Assembly (NCBI GenBank): GCA_903857665.1
Contig: CAIOFV010000158.1
Location: 1-62,068, forward strand
Direction: 5' to 3'
Source of the DNA: an uncultured Myxococcales bacterium
GTDB taxonomy: Bacteria > Myxococcota_A > UBA9042 > DTJE01
Length of the DNA: 62,068 nucleotides
In this document: in pieces, positions 1 to 7,918 of the stretch
Layout of the letters: each line of letters starts with the position of its first letter
How positions within the stretch are numbered: position 1 is the stretch's first letter
Program-made: the position numbers and the translations under genes
The notes under the pieces: generated by a model
What the model saw: the letters and a program-made list of their open reading frames with translations, nothing else
Told to the model about the DNA's origin: nothing
Databases searched by the model: none

Positions 1-333
1 CGTCCTTCAGACGCTACTTGACCTGATCGACGACGCTCCCCGGCGTACCCGCGTCATCGGCATGGCCCTCGATTGGCTACCCGGCAACGAATCGCGACCC
101 GAATGGAACTACGTCCTTCAGACGCTACTTGACCTGATCGACGACGCTCCCCGGCGTACCCGCGTCATCGGCATGGCCCTCGATTGGCTACCCGGCAACG
201 AATCGCGACCCGAATGGTCCTACGTCCTTCAGAAGCTACTCGCCGTCGCGCGGGACGACGACCAGGTGGACTTGCTGGTTCGCCAGGGCGTGGACTGGCT
301 CCCAGGACGGGAAGCACGCCCCGAATGGAACTA
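1..333 (+). repeat. 111-bp in-frame tandem repeat (three units visible, a fourth degenerate)
   Basis: Units begin at 1, 112 and 223 with an exact 111-bp period. Units 1 and 2 differ at only two positions (AAC versus TCC in the last full codon), whereas unit 3 keeps the protein pattern but has diverged in DNA. The array probably continues upstream of the window. Near-identity of adjacent units points to recent unequal exchange or slippage. Confidence 0.9.
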
Positions 334-1033
334 TGTTCTCCAGAAGCTCGTGACAAGAGCCCGTAACGAGGACCAGCAGCGCAGGCTCATCGAGATCGCG
401 ATGTCTTGGCTTTCGCTTAACGAACGACACCCCGGGTGGCTTCCCGTCATCACCAGGATCCTGGACAACTGCGACCGCGTAGCTTTGCTGTGCCGTTTCC
501 TGGATGGCGTCCTTGGATGCGCACTGTCCATGGAACCGGAACCCGCGCGACGTCGTGTCCTGTCAGCCGTCCTGGCCGCTCACCGCCGTTCACGGGACGG
601 CGCCGTGACGACTCCCATGACGGTGTCGGCCTGCATCACGGGCGTCGTGAGCGGTAGGCTGGGCATTCGGATCGCGGGGCTTGACGGCTTCCTCGCGGTC
701 GGCGACGGCCTTCCCCTGACAGGCGCGAACCTGTCGTTAGGGCAATCGCTCCCGGTGCGCATTGTCGCGGTCGATTGGCGGAACAGGCTCCTGAATCTCG
801 TCCCTAGGGGGGCATTGGCCCCGGTCGAACTGGCGCAAGATGCGGCAAACCTTGCGCTCTCGACCGGCATACCGGTCGAGTTACCTCCGATGCCGTCCCA
901 GGACCGTCTGGCTGTGCATCGCGAACTGGAACAACGTACCGACTTGCGGACTCGATCTTCGGGGGCCGGTGCGGATCGCCACGTCGTCGTGTACCGCGCC
1001 GTGGACGCCCCGCTCCCGACAGGCGAAACCTGA
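2..1033 (+). CDS. Tandem-repeat protein with possible C-terminal OB/S1-like domain (5' end outside window)
   Basis: The frame is open from the first bases of the window, so the true start lies upstream; the Met at 62 is inside a repeat and is not a start. The N-terminal part is about four units of a 37-residue repeat whose core reads DWLPGNESRPEW followed by YVLQKLL, and the last unit (SWLSLNERHPGW) is degenerate. The two first units are nearly identical in DNA. After about residue 180 there is a beta-rich stretch (ACITGVVSGRLGIRIAG, then GQSLPVRIVAVDWRNRLLNL) that resembles an S1/OB-fold RNA-binding module. I do not recognise the family. Large bacterial conflict-system NTPases often carry recently duplicated helical repeats of this sort, so a sensor or scaffold role is possible, but the part that would show an enzymatic domain is missing. 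Confidence 0.7.
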   Translation, partial: VLQTLLDLIDDAPRRTRVIGMALDWLPGNESRPEWNYVLQTLLDLIDDAPRRTRVIGMALDWLPGNESRPEWSYVLQKLLAVARDDDQVDLLVRQGVDWLPGREARPEWNYVLQKLVTRARNEDQQRRLIEIAMSWLSLNERHPGWLPVITRILDNCDRVALLCRFLDGVLGCALSMEPEPARRRVLSAVLAAHRRSRDGAVTTPMTVSACITGVVSGRLGIRIAGLDGFLAVGDGLPLTGANLSLGQSLPVRIVAVDWRNRLLNLVPRGALAPVELAQDAANLALSTGIPVELPPMPSQDRLAVHRELEQRTDLRTRSSGAGADRHVVVYRAVDAPLPTGET

Positions 1034-1095
1034 CTCCCCACTGGCGATTGCGGATCGGAAGTATTGGATCGGTTTCCACCAGTTAAGAGCAGAGG

Positions 1096-1473
1096 CTACA
1101 GCCGATTCAGGATGTTCAATGGCCTCCAGTCCACATTCTTCCGGATCCGCAGAGAAGTTGTTGGGCGGCCACAGGACCTGATACCAGAAGCCTTCCCGAA
1201 GCGGCACCCGAGAGCGCGCAACATGAACTTGCGCCTCTTGAACGCAGCCACGTCGTTCGCAGAAAGTTGGAACCACTCGCCACCCTGACTGCGGTCGCCG
1301 AACCTCTTGAGCCAGTACTCCTCAATACCCCCAGGATCGTCGGTACGAATCGCGTGAACCTGGACCACTTCTTCCGGAAATTGGATCGCCAGTTCTCGCT
1401 CGCGACGACCCACCGCATTTGTCTTTCCGATCTTGTAGTGGCGGCCGGATCGCATCAGATACACAAACCCCAT
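1096..1473 (-). CDS. GIY-YIG nuclease-superfamily protein (MUG113/T5orf172 type)
   Basis: This 125-residue protein opens with the GIY-YIG variant seen in the MUG113 group: GFVYLMRSGRHYKIGKT with the conserved Arg (GRRERE) after it, then the Glu-containing GGEWFQLSANDVAAF. In relatives the domain ends shortly after the KRRKFM stretch, here near residue 84. The last 40 residues are Arg/Cys-rich and look unlike the family, so the ancestral stop may have been lost by mutation. Function in this subgroup is largely unknown; DNA cleavage is plausible. It is divergent from the membrane-protein gene at 1645, with palindromes between them. Base composition is less GC-rich than the core genome. Confidence 0.75.
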   Translation of the reverse strand: MGFVYLMRSGRHYKIGKTNAVGRRERELAIQFPEEVVQVHAIRTDDPGGIEEYWLKRFGDRSQGGEWFQLSANDVAAFKRRKFMLRALGCRFGKASGIRSCGRPTTSLRIRKNVDWRPLNILNRL

Positions 1474-1506
1474 TGGTATTGCCGCCTGAGGCTCCTCAGA
1501 CTCTGC

Positions 1507-1520
1507 GAGAGTAGACTCTC
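1507..1520. promoter_or_regulatory. Perfect palindrome, candidate operator
   Basis: GAGAGT-AG-ACTCTC is a perfect 6-bp inverted repeat with a 2-base centre. It lies 34 bases upstream of the GIY-YIG start (1473) in the divergent intergenic region. Size and placement fit a repressor site; no regulator is identified. Confidence 0.35.
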
Positions 1521-1577
1521 TAATCTGTCGAAGTGACCGTGAGAATCAGCTCAGATTACGAGCAGCATATCCGCGGC

Positions 1578-1613
1578 TTGACACTTATTCACAGGCCAGA
1601 TTAGATTCTGGCC
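1578..1613 (+). promoter_or_regulatory. Sigma70-type promoter overlapped by an inverted repeat
   Basis: TTGACA at 1578-1583 is a perfect -35. TAGATT at 1602-1607 (4 of 6 consensus bases) follows after 18 bases. The -10 is embedded in the perfect inverted repeat GGCCAGA-TTAGAT-TCTGGCC (1594-1613), so a protein bound there would block the promoter. It reads toward the gene at 1645, which also has a good GGAGGT ribosome site. Confidence 0.5.
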
Positions 1614-1644
1614 CAGCGTCAGGAGGAACGGAGGTAGAGCGCTC

Positions 1645-2409
1645 ATGGCAAGTCGAACGGGGCATTTTTTCGAACGCATCGCTCCTTTGGCGTCCGGCAT
1701 TACGCTGCTGGCAGCCCTAGTTACCGTTATTCAACTCGGCTTGGCGATTGTCAGCGCTCGCGATACCCAACGAATTGCCGAATCAGTCAGCACACGGTTC
1801 ATCGACAATTTTCCGAGGAACATTCCCGCGCTTGTCAAGCTTGTTGAGACGGCAAGAGATACAATCGTTATTTGTGCTGATTACGCTGGATACGGGGAGT
1901 TTTCGAATCGGGAAGGTTTTGAGGATTACCGACACGCGCTGACCAAGGCGGTCGCAGCGAAGGTGAAGGTCAACATGTTTCTTTATGACGAAGCTGCGAT
2001 GCGGGAGGCACTCAAGCGGCAATTCCCTGACGAAGTCGATTCGTTCTTTCAGAAGGAGATTGACCGCGAATTGGCGATTCGCAATGAGTTCAAGAACAGT
2101 GGGATAACGATCACGGATGTTCACACTGACCTCCCTGTCTTCCTCTGGCTAGTTGATGGCCGCGAAGCGATCTTCTCGTTTCATGTCTTCCGATCTGCTC
2201 CCGGTGACTCCTTCCGCGAAGCTGCCTTCCGAACGCTTGACGCCAGGTTCGTGGAGGTCTTGCGTTTGAAGACCGACTCATTGACTAGCCCCCCCCAACC
2301 AGAGCCTGTCCCGGCGGTCCAAGCAGTACCTCCCGATGCAGTATCGACAGGCGACGTAGGTGCAAGGATTATGGCAGGTCAGGAAGGTACGCCGATGCCG
2401 TCGCTGTAA
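1645..2409 (+). CDS. Membrane-anchored protein of unknown function
   Basis: 254 residues. One hydrophobic segment (about residues 15-36, ASGITLLAALVTVIQLGLAIV) near the N terminus suggests a single anchor. It is followed by a soluble alpha/beta domain that contains TIVICADYAGYGEF, KVKVNMFLYDE and, later, REAIFSFHVFRSAPGD. The strand-rich pattern and FSF segment loosely recall catalytically dead phospholipase-D-like domains, but no HxKxxxxD motif is present, so I do not assign that family. The C-terminal 45 residues are Pro/Ala/Val-rich and probably disordered. The gene has its own promoter and strong ribosome site. GC content is visibly below that of the core genes, consistent with horizontal origin. 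Confidence 0.65.
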   Translation: MASRTGHFFERIAPLASGITLLAALVTVIQLGLAIVSARDTQRIAESVSTRFIDNFPRNIPALVKLVETARDTIVICADYAGYGEFSNREGFEDYRHALTKAVAAKVKVNMFLYDEAAMREALKRQFPDEVDSFFQKEIDRELAIRNEFKNSGITITDVHTDLPVFLWLVDGREAIFSFHVFRSAPGDSFREAAFRTLDARFVEVLRLKTDSLTSPPQPEPVPAVQAVPPDAVSTGDVGARIMAGQEGTPMPSL

Positions 2410-2707
2410 ATTCCGGCAGCCCAACCAGCATGGATTGGACAAACCCCTTCCGTCACGGTCCCGGCCATGGCCTCGCCTTCGTCACTCCCAGGCATGCGAA
2501 CGTCCTTGGCGGGCGGGTCCGCAGGGAAACGCGCCGGATGTCCATCCCCTCGGGCCGGGCACCGGGGTTTGGCACTCACGCGCAAGCCGTTCGCCGGTAC
2601 AGACCCGAGGAGACGCAACGTCCGCGAGGAATTCGATGGCAAGGAACCTCCGCGTCGCGACGCTCGCGAGGGTGGAGTAGACTCCCGCGTGGAGGTGGCG
2701 GGAACCA
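2410..2707. other. Intergenic region without a supported gene
   Basis: About 300 bases. Short frames exist on both strands but none has a convincing start site, codon pattern or recognisable protein. No clear hairpin or repeat was seen. Confidence 0.5.
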
Positions 2708-2955
2708 ATGGCACCGACGATCCTGGTTGAGGGGCCTTACCGGTTCTTCTTGTACTCGTCAGATGGCGACGAACCGCGCCACGTCCACGTGGAGCGAGAT
2801 GACAAGGTCGCGAAGTCTTGCTGGAGCCGCTTCGGCTTGAACGTAGTGGCGGCTTCAACCGGAGCGAGATCGCGTCGGTCAAGCGCCTGGTGGAGAAGCA
2901 TTTGAACGCGTTCATGGAGGCTTGGAATGAGCACTTCGACCCACCTGGGTCCTGA
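2708..2955 (+). pseudogene. DUF4160 gene, frameshifted
   Basis: The first 36 residues match the DUF4160 family (ILVEGPYRFFLYSSDGDEPRHVHVERDDKVAK). Around 2816-2818 the reading frame shifts. Reading in the next frame from 2818 gives LLEPLRLERSGGFNRSEIA and ends EAWNEHFDPPGS at a stop at 2953-2955, which is the normal family C terminus. A single missing base explains it. Left uncorrected, the frame continues in an unrelated sequence to 2905. Either the gene is recently inactivated or the assembly has an error here. DUF4160 proteins are normally encoded directly upstream of a DUF2442 partner, exactly as here. Confidence 0.85.
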
Positions 2956-3322
2956 GCCAAGGGCATCCCAGGTGATGATCAAGGCCGATGCTCTGGTCAT
3001 CGACCTCGTCGATGGTCGGACTATCATCGCGCCTCTGGCGTGGTTCCCAAGGTTGATGCATGGGACCTCCGCTGAAAGGTCCAAGTGGGTTCTGATTGGT
3101 GAGGGCGAGGGAATCCATTGGCCTGCCTTGGACGAGGACATTTCCGTGATGGGGCTTCTTAGAGGTGGCCCGTCCATGGAGTCTCAGGGGTCCCTGCAGC
3201 GCTGGCTCGATTCGCGTTCACGGAGCGAGGGGCATCCTCGTAAACGCCCCGCGCGAAAGACCGCCCAAGTCCCTCCCGCTGTTCGTTCTGACCGCCGTCC
3301 CCGTGTCGGGAAGCACGCCTGA
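2927..3322 (+). CDS. DUF2442 domain protein
   Basis: 131 residues. Residues about 17-80 carry the DUF2442 pattern: DALVIDLVDGRTIIAPLAWF, then RLMHGTSAERSKWVLIGEGE and GIHWPALDEDISVMGLLRG. The C-terminal 50 residues are Arg/Lys/Pro-rich and likely unstructured. The start ATG overlaps the end of the DUF4160 gene by 29 bases, with GGAGG six bases before it, so the pair was translationally coupled. The pair is common in bacteria and is sometimes proposed to be toxin-antitoxin-like; that is not established. Confidence 0.85.
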   Translation: MSTSTHLGPEPRASQVMIKADALVIDLVDGRTIIAPLAWFPRLMHGTSAERSKWVLIGEGEGIHWPALDEDISVMGLLRGGPSMESQGSLQRWLDSRSRSEGHPRKRPARKTAQVPPAVRSDRRPRVGKHA

Positions 3323-3423
3323 AGCCCTATCCAGCGCGGATTTGGGAGGCCGGCGAACCCCCCAACATCCCTCTTTCCGGCCCTCCCACTCGTAGTAGAC
3401 TGCGGATGCAGCGGAGACCTGGA

Positions 3424-4155
3424 ATGCATGGCTGCCTTGCGCCTTCACGAAGTGCCGCTGCGTGTTCCAGTTGGGCCGGTCTGGCCGCGGCGGCAGGCCT
3501 GCTGTTCCTTTGCACGAACGCCTTCGCCCGCGAGACGCCGGACCGGGATCCGGTGGAAACCCCCTCTGGCGCCTCGTATTTTCAAACCAAGGCCTTTCAT
3601 AGGACGATGCGGCTGGACGTCTCCCTGACCGGCGGTGCCCTTTTTGCCGCCGGGCCCTTCGCGCAATCGTTCTCCGGCGGCGGCAACCTCGACGTTCGAA
3701 TCGATTGGCCGGTCGATGATTCCTTCCGGGTGGGGCTGCGGATCGGACTGGGCATCGGCAGGATGAATGACATCCCGGATGCGGACTGTGGTGACGGCCC
3801 TTGCTACCAGGGCGCATCGGCTCACGCCGCCTTCCTGCCGGCCATTCGCACCGCGATGGAGTGGAGGGAGGCTCCGAACGCCTTCTTCGAGTTGTCCTTC
3901 GGGGGCGCGATCGTGGTCTACAGTCCCGCGCAGGAATGGCGTCACCATGCCGTCCCGAACTGGGCGGTAGGGCTTGGCCAGGTCTTTCATGTCTGGCGAC
4001 GGGACGACATGATCCTGGGCATCCGGGCACAACTCGACGTCGTGGCGGGGCAGGGCCTCGGTCCCATCTACCTGATGCTGGTGCCCACCGCCGGCCTGTC
4101 CTGGTCCTGTTCGCCAGGCCGGTCCTCCGGGGCTGTCGCTCGCTCCGGCGATTGA
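3424..4155 (+). CDS. Secreted protein, possibly an outer-membrane beta-barrel
   Basis: 243 residues. The start at 3424 is chosen over an in-frame ATG at 3406 because GGAG sits seven bases before it. A signal peptide is evident (hydrophobic core AGLAAAAGLLFLC, cleavage after NAFA). The mature part shows alternating amphipathic strands with many Gly and aromatic residues (LDVSLTGGALFAAG, FRVGLRIGLGIGR, FELSFGGAIVVY, YLMLVPTAGLSW), a pattern typical of small outer-membrane barrels. No named family is recognised. Confidence 0.6.
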   Translation: MHGCLAPSRSAAACSSWAGLAAAAGLLFLCTNAFARETPDRDPVETPSGASYFQTKAFHRTMRLDVSLTGGALFAAGPFAQSFSGGGNLDVRIDWPVDDSFRVGLRIGLGIGRMNDIPDADCGDGPCYQGASAHAAFLPAIRTAMEWREAPNAFFELSFGGAIVVYSPAQEWRHHAVPNWAVGLGQVFHVWRRDDMILGIRAQLDVVAGQGLGPIYLMLVPTAGLSWSCSPGRSSGAVARSGD

Positions 4156-4208
4156 ACGCGCCGGGGTCGTGCTACCATTCCCCTGTCACATCGCCACAGG
4201 GAGACTCG

Positions 4209-4592
4209 ATGACCCGCAACGACGCCCTGCACCTTTGCCAGTCGTGGCTTCCCTTGTGGACCGGGAATCAGCCTGAACGGCTGGCAGACGCATACAGCGA
4301 GGACGTCTTCTACCGCGACCCTGCCAGGCCCGAGGGAATCCACGGCAAGGCACGCCTGCTGTCGTACTTCACGAAACTGCTGCCTCCCTTTCCGGATTGG
4401 GTGTGGGAGGTGGACGATGTGTTCCCCATCGATGGAGGGTTCACCCTGCGGTGGAAGGCGACCATCCCCATGGGCGACACCGTCATCCGCGAAACCGGGA
4501 TGGACCTGGTGCTGGTGCAGGAAGGCAAGATCGTTCGCAACGAGGTCTACTTCGATCGTTCTGCGATGCTCGCAGCGATGCGCAAGACGTAG
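4209..4592 (+). CDS. SnoaL-like / NTF2-fold polyketide-cyclase-type protein
   Basis: 127 residues. The pattern fits the SnoaL-like NTF2 superfamily: an N-terminal helix with WLPLWTGNQPERLADAYSEDVFYRDPA, the GIHGKARLLSYF segment, and strands ending IVRNEVYFDRSAMLAAM. Members bind small hydrophobic ligands or catalyse isomerase/cyclase reactions; the substrate here is unknown. The ATG at 4209 is preceded by AGGGAG at good spacing. It stands alone between a secreted protein and a minus-strand membrane protein. Confidence 0.75.
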   Translation: MTRNDALHLCQSWLPLWTGNQPERLADAYSEDVFYRDPARPEGIHGKARLLSYFTKLLPPFPDWVWEVDDVFPIDGGFTLRWKATIPMGDTVIRETGMDLVLVQEGKIVRNEVYFDRSAMLAAMRKT

Positions 4593-4661
4593 GGCCGGCC
4601 TCGGGGTGGGGCGCCCGTGCAGGCAGGTGACGCCGCGAATTCACCCATTGCCCCATGGGCG

Positions 4662-5078
4662 CTACTTCTCGTTGTACAGGCGCGCACCGACCTCCCCGGC
4701 GACCACCAGTTCCACCAACCCCCAGGCCGTCCCGACCACGGTCAGGTGGATCGGCATGAAGCCGTAGACCACGTTCGATACGTTGGCCAGGAAGTACGCC
4801 AGGAACCAGACGATCAGCGACACGATGGCCGCCGTCCTGGGCCCGGGCCCCAGTCGTGGCCGAACGGCCGCATACAACCCCACCAGGACGAAGCCAAGCG
4901 CCAGCGAAACCATCCCGAAGAACGCCATGGCGCCCCCGCCCATTGGAGGCAGGTTGCGCGCCGCGAGCGCGTCGTCCATCTGGTTCCCGACCATGGGCAC
5001 CATCGCGATCGCGCTGGCATTGATGATCAGCCCCGCCACGAAACCGCCGGCAAGCACACCCTTCGCGTTGATGGCCAC
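4662..5078 (-). CDS. Four-helix integral membrane protein, unknown function
   Basis: 138 residues from a GTG start at 5078, chosen because GGAGAG lies just upstream, whereas the longer in-frame ATG at 5114 has no ribosome site. Four hydrophobic segments are visible (GVLAGGFVAGLIINASAIAM, AFFGMVSLALGFVLVGLYA, TAAIVSLIVWFLAYFLANV, LTVVGTAWGLVELVVAGEVG). No motif indicates an enzyme. It resembles small conserved bacterial membrane proteins without assigned function. Confidence 0.65.
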   Translation of the reverse strand: MAINAKGVLAGGFVAGLIINASAIAMVPMVGNQMDDALAARNLPPMGGGAMAFFGMVSLALGFVLVGLYAAVRPRLGPGPRTAAIVSLIVWFLAYFLANVSNVVYGFMPIHLTVVGTAWGLVELVVAGEVGARLYNEK

Positions 5079-5255
5079 AGGATTCTCTCCGTTCAAGCCG
5101 GGTGAATGGGTCAATGGGCTGGTTGTATCAAGCCGAATGGCAGGAATCGGCCTTCGGGGCCCGGATGGACCGGACCGGCCGATTGCCAGCCAACGGCCGC
5201 CGGATTATGATAGCGTTCAGCGATGACAGGGTTTCCTCGTCAACAGGATGGAGTC

Positions 5256-6341
5256 ATGGGAATGCGCGAGGTCCTGCGAACTGCCCGGATGGCGGGGATG
5301 ATGATCCCCCTGTGCCTGGGAGCGGCCTGCTGGCCGCTCGACACGCCGGCGAACCTGCATTCGGCCACCCACGCGACCGACCTCACGGGCGACCTCCAGC
5401 CCGACGCGGCACCCGACGCCCCGGCCTCGATCGATGACGCCGCACCCGTGCCGGATGCCACCACCGACGCCGCGGTCACCGACGCCGCCGTCCCCCCGAT
5501 CGACTACCCTTCCTTCACCGCGGTCGCGCTGGTCCGGATCCTGGACCTGCACCAGTTGGCGGCCTCCAGCGCCGGCAGCATGGTCTACCGGATGTACGAC
5601 CAGCAGGACGCCGCCTGCCCGGGCGGCACGTCCGCGACGCCTTCGACGGCCTATGCGACCTTCGACGGCGCCTGCCAGATCGCCGGCAGCGAAGGCACGT
5701 TCGACCTCGCCGGGGCGTTCCGGTTCGAAACGCCCCGGGTCTGCAATTCGGCCGTGGCCACCCCGTCCAGCGAAACCATCGTCGATCTGGCCGGCCTGAC
5801 GCTGGCCGGAACCTCCGACGACGGCCAGAAGGTCGATCTGCGCTTCGACCTGCAGTACCGCAAGCACGTGCAGGACGGCGGATCGACCGAGGACTGGACC
5901 GGCGACCTCCGGTTCGACGACTACCTGACCCGGTGGACGCCGTGCTGCACCGCGCAGCTCAGCCAGTTCCAGATGCTGCACGGCACGCACCTGCGCGGGT
6001 TCGACGTGCACATCGGGCACGACGCCGCAGCCGGCGACACCTACTCGGGCGTACTGGACATCGCGGGCGAAGGAACGGTCGCGGTGTCCACGCCGATCCC
6101 GCTGGCCTACCAGGATGCGTGCTGGAAGCCGAAGTCCGGCACGATCCGCTTCGACGGGACGGGATCGGCGGAAATCCGGTTCGGCTATCTGCCCGGGGCG
6201 GGCACCGGCACCGACGCCTGCACCAACGCGACCAATACCTCGACATGGTGGCTGGACGGGGTCGAACAGGGCCCGATCGCGCCGAACTTCTGGGGTTCGC
6301 TGACCATCTGCGGCGCGGCAACGAGCGGGTCGGGGGGTTGA
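5256..6341 (+). CDS. Putative lipoprotein with Asp/Ala-rich linker
   Basis: 361 residues. The ATG at 5256 has GGATGGAG before it; an upstream ATG at 5223 lacks one. A lipobox (LGAAC, Cys about residue 22) follows a short signal peptide. The next 55 residues form a low-complexity Asp/Ala/Pro linker (PDAAPDAPAS type), as in the other lipoproteins of this window. The remaining domain is beta-rich with paired Cys (WTPCCTAQ, DACWKPKSG, GTDACTNAT, TICGA) and no recognised family. Probably displayed on the cell surface or in the periplasm. Confidence 0.65.
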   Translation: MGMREVLRTARMAGMMIPLCLGAACWPLDTPANLHSATHATDLTGDLQPDAAPDAPASIDDAAPVPDATTDAAVTDAAVPPIDYPSFTAVALVRILDLHQLAASSAGSMVYRMYDQQDAACPGGTSATPSTAYATFDGACQIAGSEGTFDLAGAFRFETPRVCNSAVATPSSETIVDLAGLTLAGTSDDGQKVDLRFDLQYRKHVQDGGSTEDWTGDLRFDDYLTRWTPCCTAQLSQFQMLHGTHLRGFDVHIGHDAAAGDTYSGVLDIAGEGTVAVSTPIPLAYQDACWKPKSGTIRFDGTGSAEIRFGYLPGAGTGTDACTNATNTSTWWLDGVEQGPIAPNFWGSLTICGAATSGSGG

Positions 6342-6348
6342 CGGGCGT

Positions 6349-6999
6349 TCAGCGAACGCACCGGCGGGCGTTGACCTCGATCTTGTTGTGGCCCGAAATC
6401 CTGCCGTCATAGTAGGCGACCGTCCAGGCATAGATCGGGTCATCGACCATCGAGGACGAGCTCCAGTACACCGTGCAGTTTCCCTTCAACACCGGGTTCA
6501 GGTAGCACCCCTCGTCCCCGGGGCCGCTCCAGTCCGTGCACCCGCGACAGATTTCGGTCCAGCAGCTGCCGGCACAACCGGAAGCCACCTCGCAGCGGCC
6601 GCCGGACATCGTCGGTGTGCAGCCCACGACGAGGTACCTCAATTCGTCGATCTTCGGGAGCCGCCAGTCCGTGTAGCCGGCCAGCGCCATGTCCTTGCAG
6701 GTGTTGCCGGCAGACTGCCAGTCCTGGTAGCCGATCGAGGACGCCTTGTCCCACATAAGGCCGGTCCGAAGATCCGTGACGGTCCCGTCCCCGTTGTCGG
6801 CCCAGTCCTCGGGATCGAGGGCTTCGAACGGAGTGATCGTGATCCCCTCGCCGGTCGGCCGGGTATCGACCCCGATCGAGTCGGCCGAGGGCACGGTGAT
6901 GTCCTGGTTCCCCCCGCTGCCCCCCCCGCCGCACGACGCCAGCGCGAGGAACACCAGCCAGGCGATGGAACGTGCGAACGCGTCCTGGTCAGCCCGCAT
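6349..6999 (-). CDS. DUF1566 (Lcl C-terminal-like) lipoprotein
   Basis: 216 residues from the ATG at 6999, which has GGGAGAG upstream. Lipobox LASC is followed by a Gly-rich tether. The DUF1566 hallmark NGDGTVTDLRTGLMWDK is near residue 75, followed by GYTDWRLPKIDELRYLV and the ending YYDGRISGHNKIEVNARRCVR, where the conserved C-terminal RC(V)R closes the domain. The middle carries extra Cys pairs. The fold is related to the C-type-lectin/SUMF1 fold; ligand unknown. It is divergent from the TetR gene, with the candidate operator at 7091 between them. Confidence 0.8.
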   Translation of the reverse strand: MRADQDAFARSIAWLVFLALASCGGGGSGGNQDITVPSADSIGVDTRPTGEGITITPFEALDPEDWADNGDGTVTDLRTGLMWDKASSIGYQDWQSAGNTCKDMALAGYTDWRLPKIDELRYLVVGCTPTMSGGRCEVASGCAGSCWTEICRGCTDWSGPGDEGCYLNPVLKGNCTVYWSSSSMVDDPIYAWTVAYYDGRISGHNKIEVNARRCVR

Positions 7000-7090
7000 A
7001 TTCTCTCCCACGTCGCGACCGGTCCGGACCCTCCCGGGTCATCGGACGCAACGAACCCCGTTCGAACCCAAGGTGAACCTTGCGTCGTAT

Positions 7091-7106
7091 TCTACGCAGT
7101 CGTAGA
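7091..7106. promoter_or_regulatory. Perfect palindrome, candidate TetR operator
   Basis: TCTACG-CAGT-CGTAGA is a perfect 6-bp inverted repeat with a 4-base centre. It sits in the divergent gap between the DUF1566 lipoprotein (starts 6999) and the TetR-family regulator (starts 7217). TetR regulators commonly bind such sites beside their own gene. The pairing is inference from position. Confidence 0.45.
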
Positions 7107-7216
7107 TTGGAGTTCAACCGCTGCGCAAGGCGCTTTCGCTGGGCACGCGACACCGGTAGAATCGCGATGCCATCGACATTCCCACCGGGATTCGAAGGGC
7201 ACGAACAGGAGGCGCG

Positions 7217-7903
7217 ATGCCGGCCACGACGCACCCCATGACGAGGAAGGCGGGTCGCCCCAGGATTGCCGTTCCCCGGGCACGGCTCGTCGAGATCGCA
7301 CGCCGCATCTTCGCCGACAACGGGTATCACAACACGACGCTCGACCAGGTCGCCGAGCAGGCCGGGATCCGCCGCGCATCGCTGCTCCACCGCTTCGGCA
7401 GCAAGGCGAACCTGTACCGGGAACTGCTGGACCAGGTGGTCGGCGACCTGAGGAACCTGGTCCGGAGCGCGTTCGGGCCGCAGGCCGATTTCCTGGAGGC
7501 GCTGGACGTCCTGGGGGGGCGAGTCGTCGACTACCTCGGGGGACGGCCCGGTGTCGGCCGGATGCTGCTGCGGGAACTGGTGGATGGGGGCCCCTACCTC
7601 GAGGGCGCCGGGATCCAGGCGGTGCAGGACACGCTGGAAGTCACCACCGCCTTCCTGGCCTCCGGAATGAGCGACGGGGCGTTCAGGGAGCAGGACCCCC
7701 GGCAACTGGCACTGACGATCGTCGGCATCCACCTGTACTACTTCGCGACGCTGCCATCGACCGGCGCGTTCATCGGCGCGGAAGCATACACGGCGGAGGG
7801 CGTCGCGGTTCGGAAGGCGGCGGTCCTGGCACACGTTCGAAGCGTTTGCGAAGCGCGCCCGGGTGAAGAGCGTCGAACCGGCGCGGTCATCGGGCGCCAC
7901 TGA
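7217..7903 (+). CDS. TetR/AcrR-family transcriptional regulator
   Basis: 228 residues. The N-terminal helix-turn-helix is canonical: RARLVEIARRIFADNGYHNTT, LDQVAEQAGIRRASLLHRFGSKANLYREL. The C-terminal ligand domain is a helical bundle without identifiable specificity. GGAGG precedes the ATG by four bases. The gene converges on the DUF362 fusion gene with only 15 bases between stops. A likely operator is the palindrome at 7091, which suggests autoregulation and possible control of the divergent lipoprotein. Confidence 0.9.
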   Translation: MPATTHPMTRKAGRPRIAVPRARLVEIARRIFADNGYHNTTLDQVAEQAGIRRASLLHRFGSKANLYRELLDQVVGDLRNLVRSAFGPQADFLEALDVLGGRVVDYLGGRPGVGRMLLRELVDGGPYLEGAGIQAVQDTLEVTTAFLASGMSDGAFREQDPRQLALTIVGIHLYYFATLPSTGAFIGAEAYTAEGVAVRKAAVLAHVRSVCEARPGEERRTGAVIGRH

Positions 7904-7918
7904 CGCGCGTCCCGCCCC

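Noticed and set aside
1..333. Direct repeats as a possible CRISPR array
   Set aside because: Units are 111 bases, contiguous, in frame and coding, with no spacers.
1645..2409. Phospholipase D-type enzyme
   Set aside because: No HxKxxxxD motif is present; only a loose resemblance of strand order.
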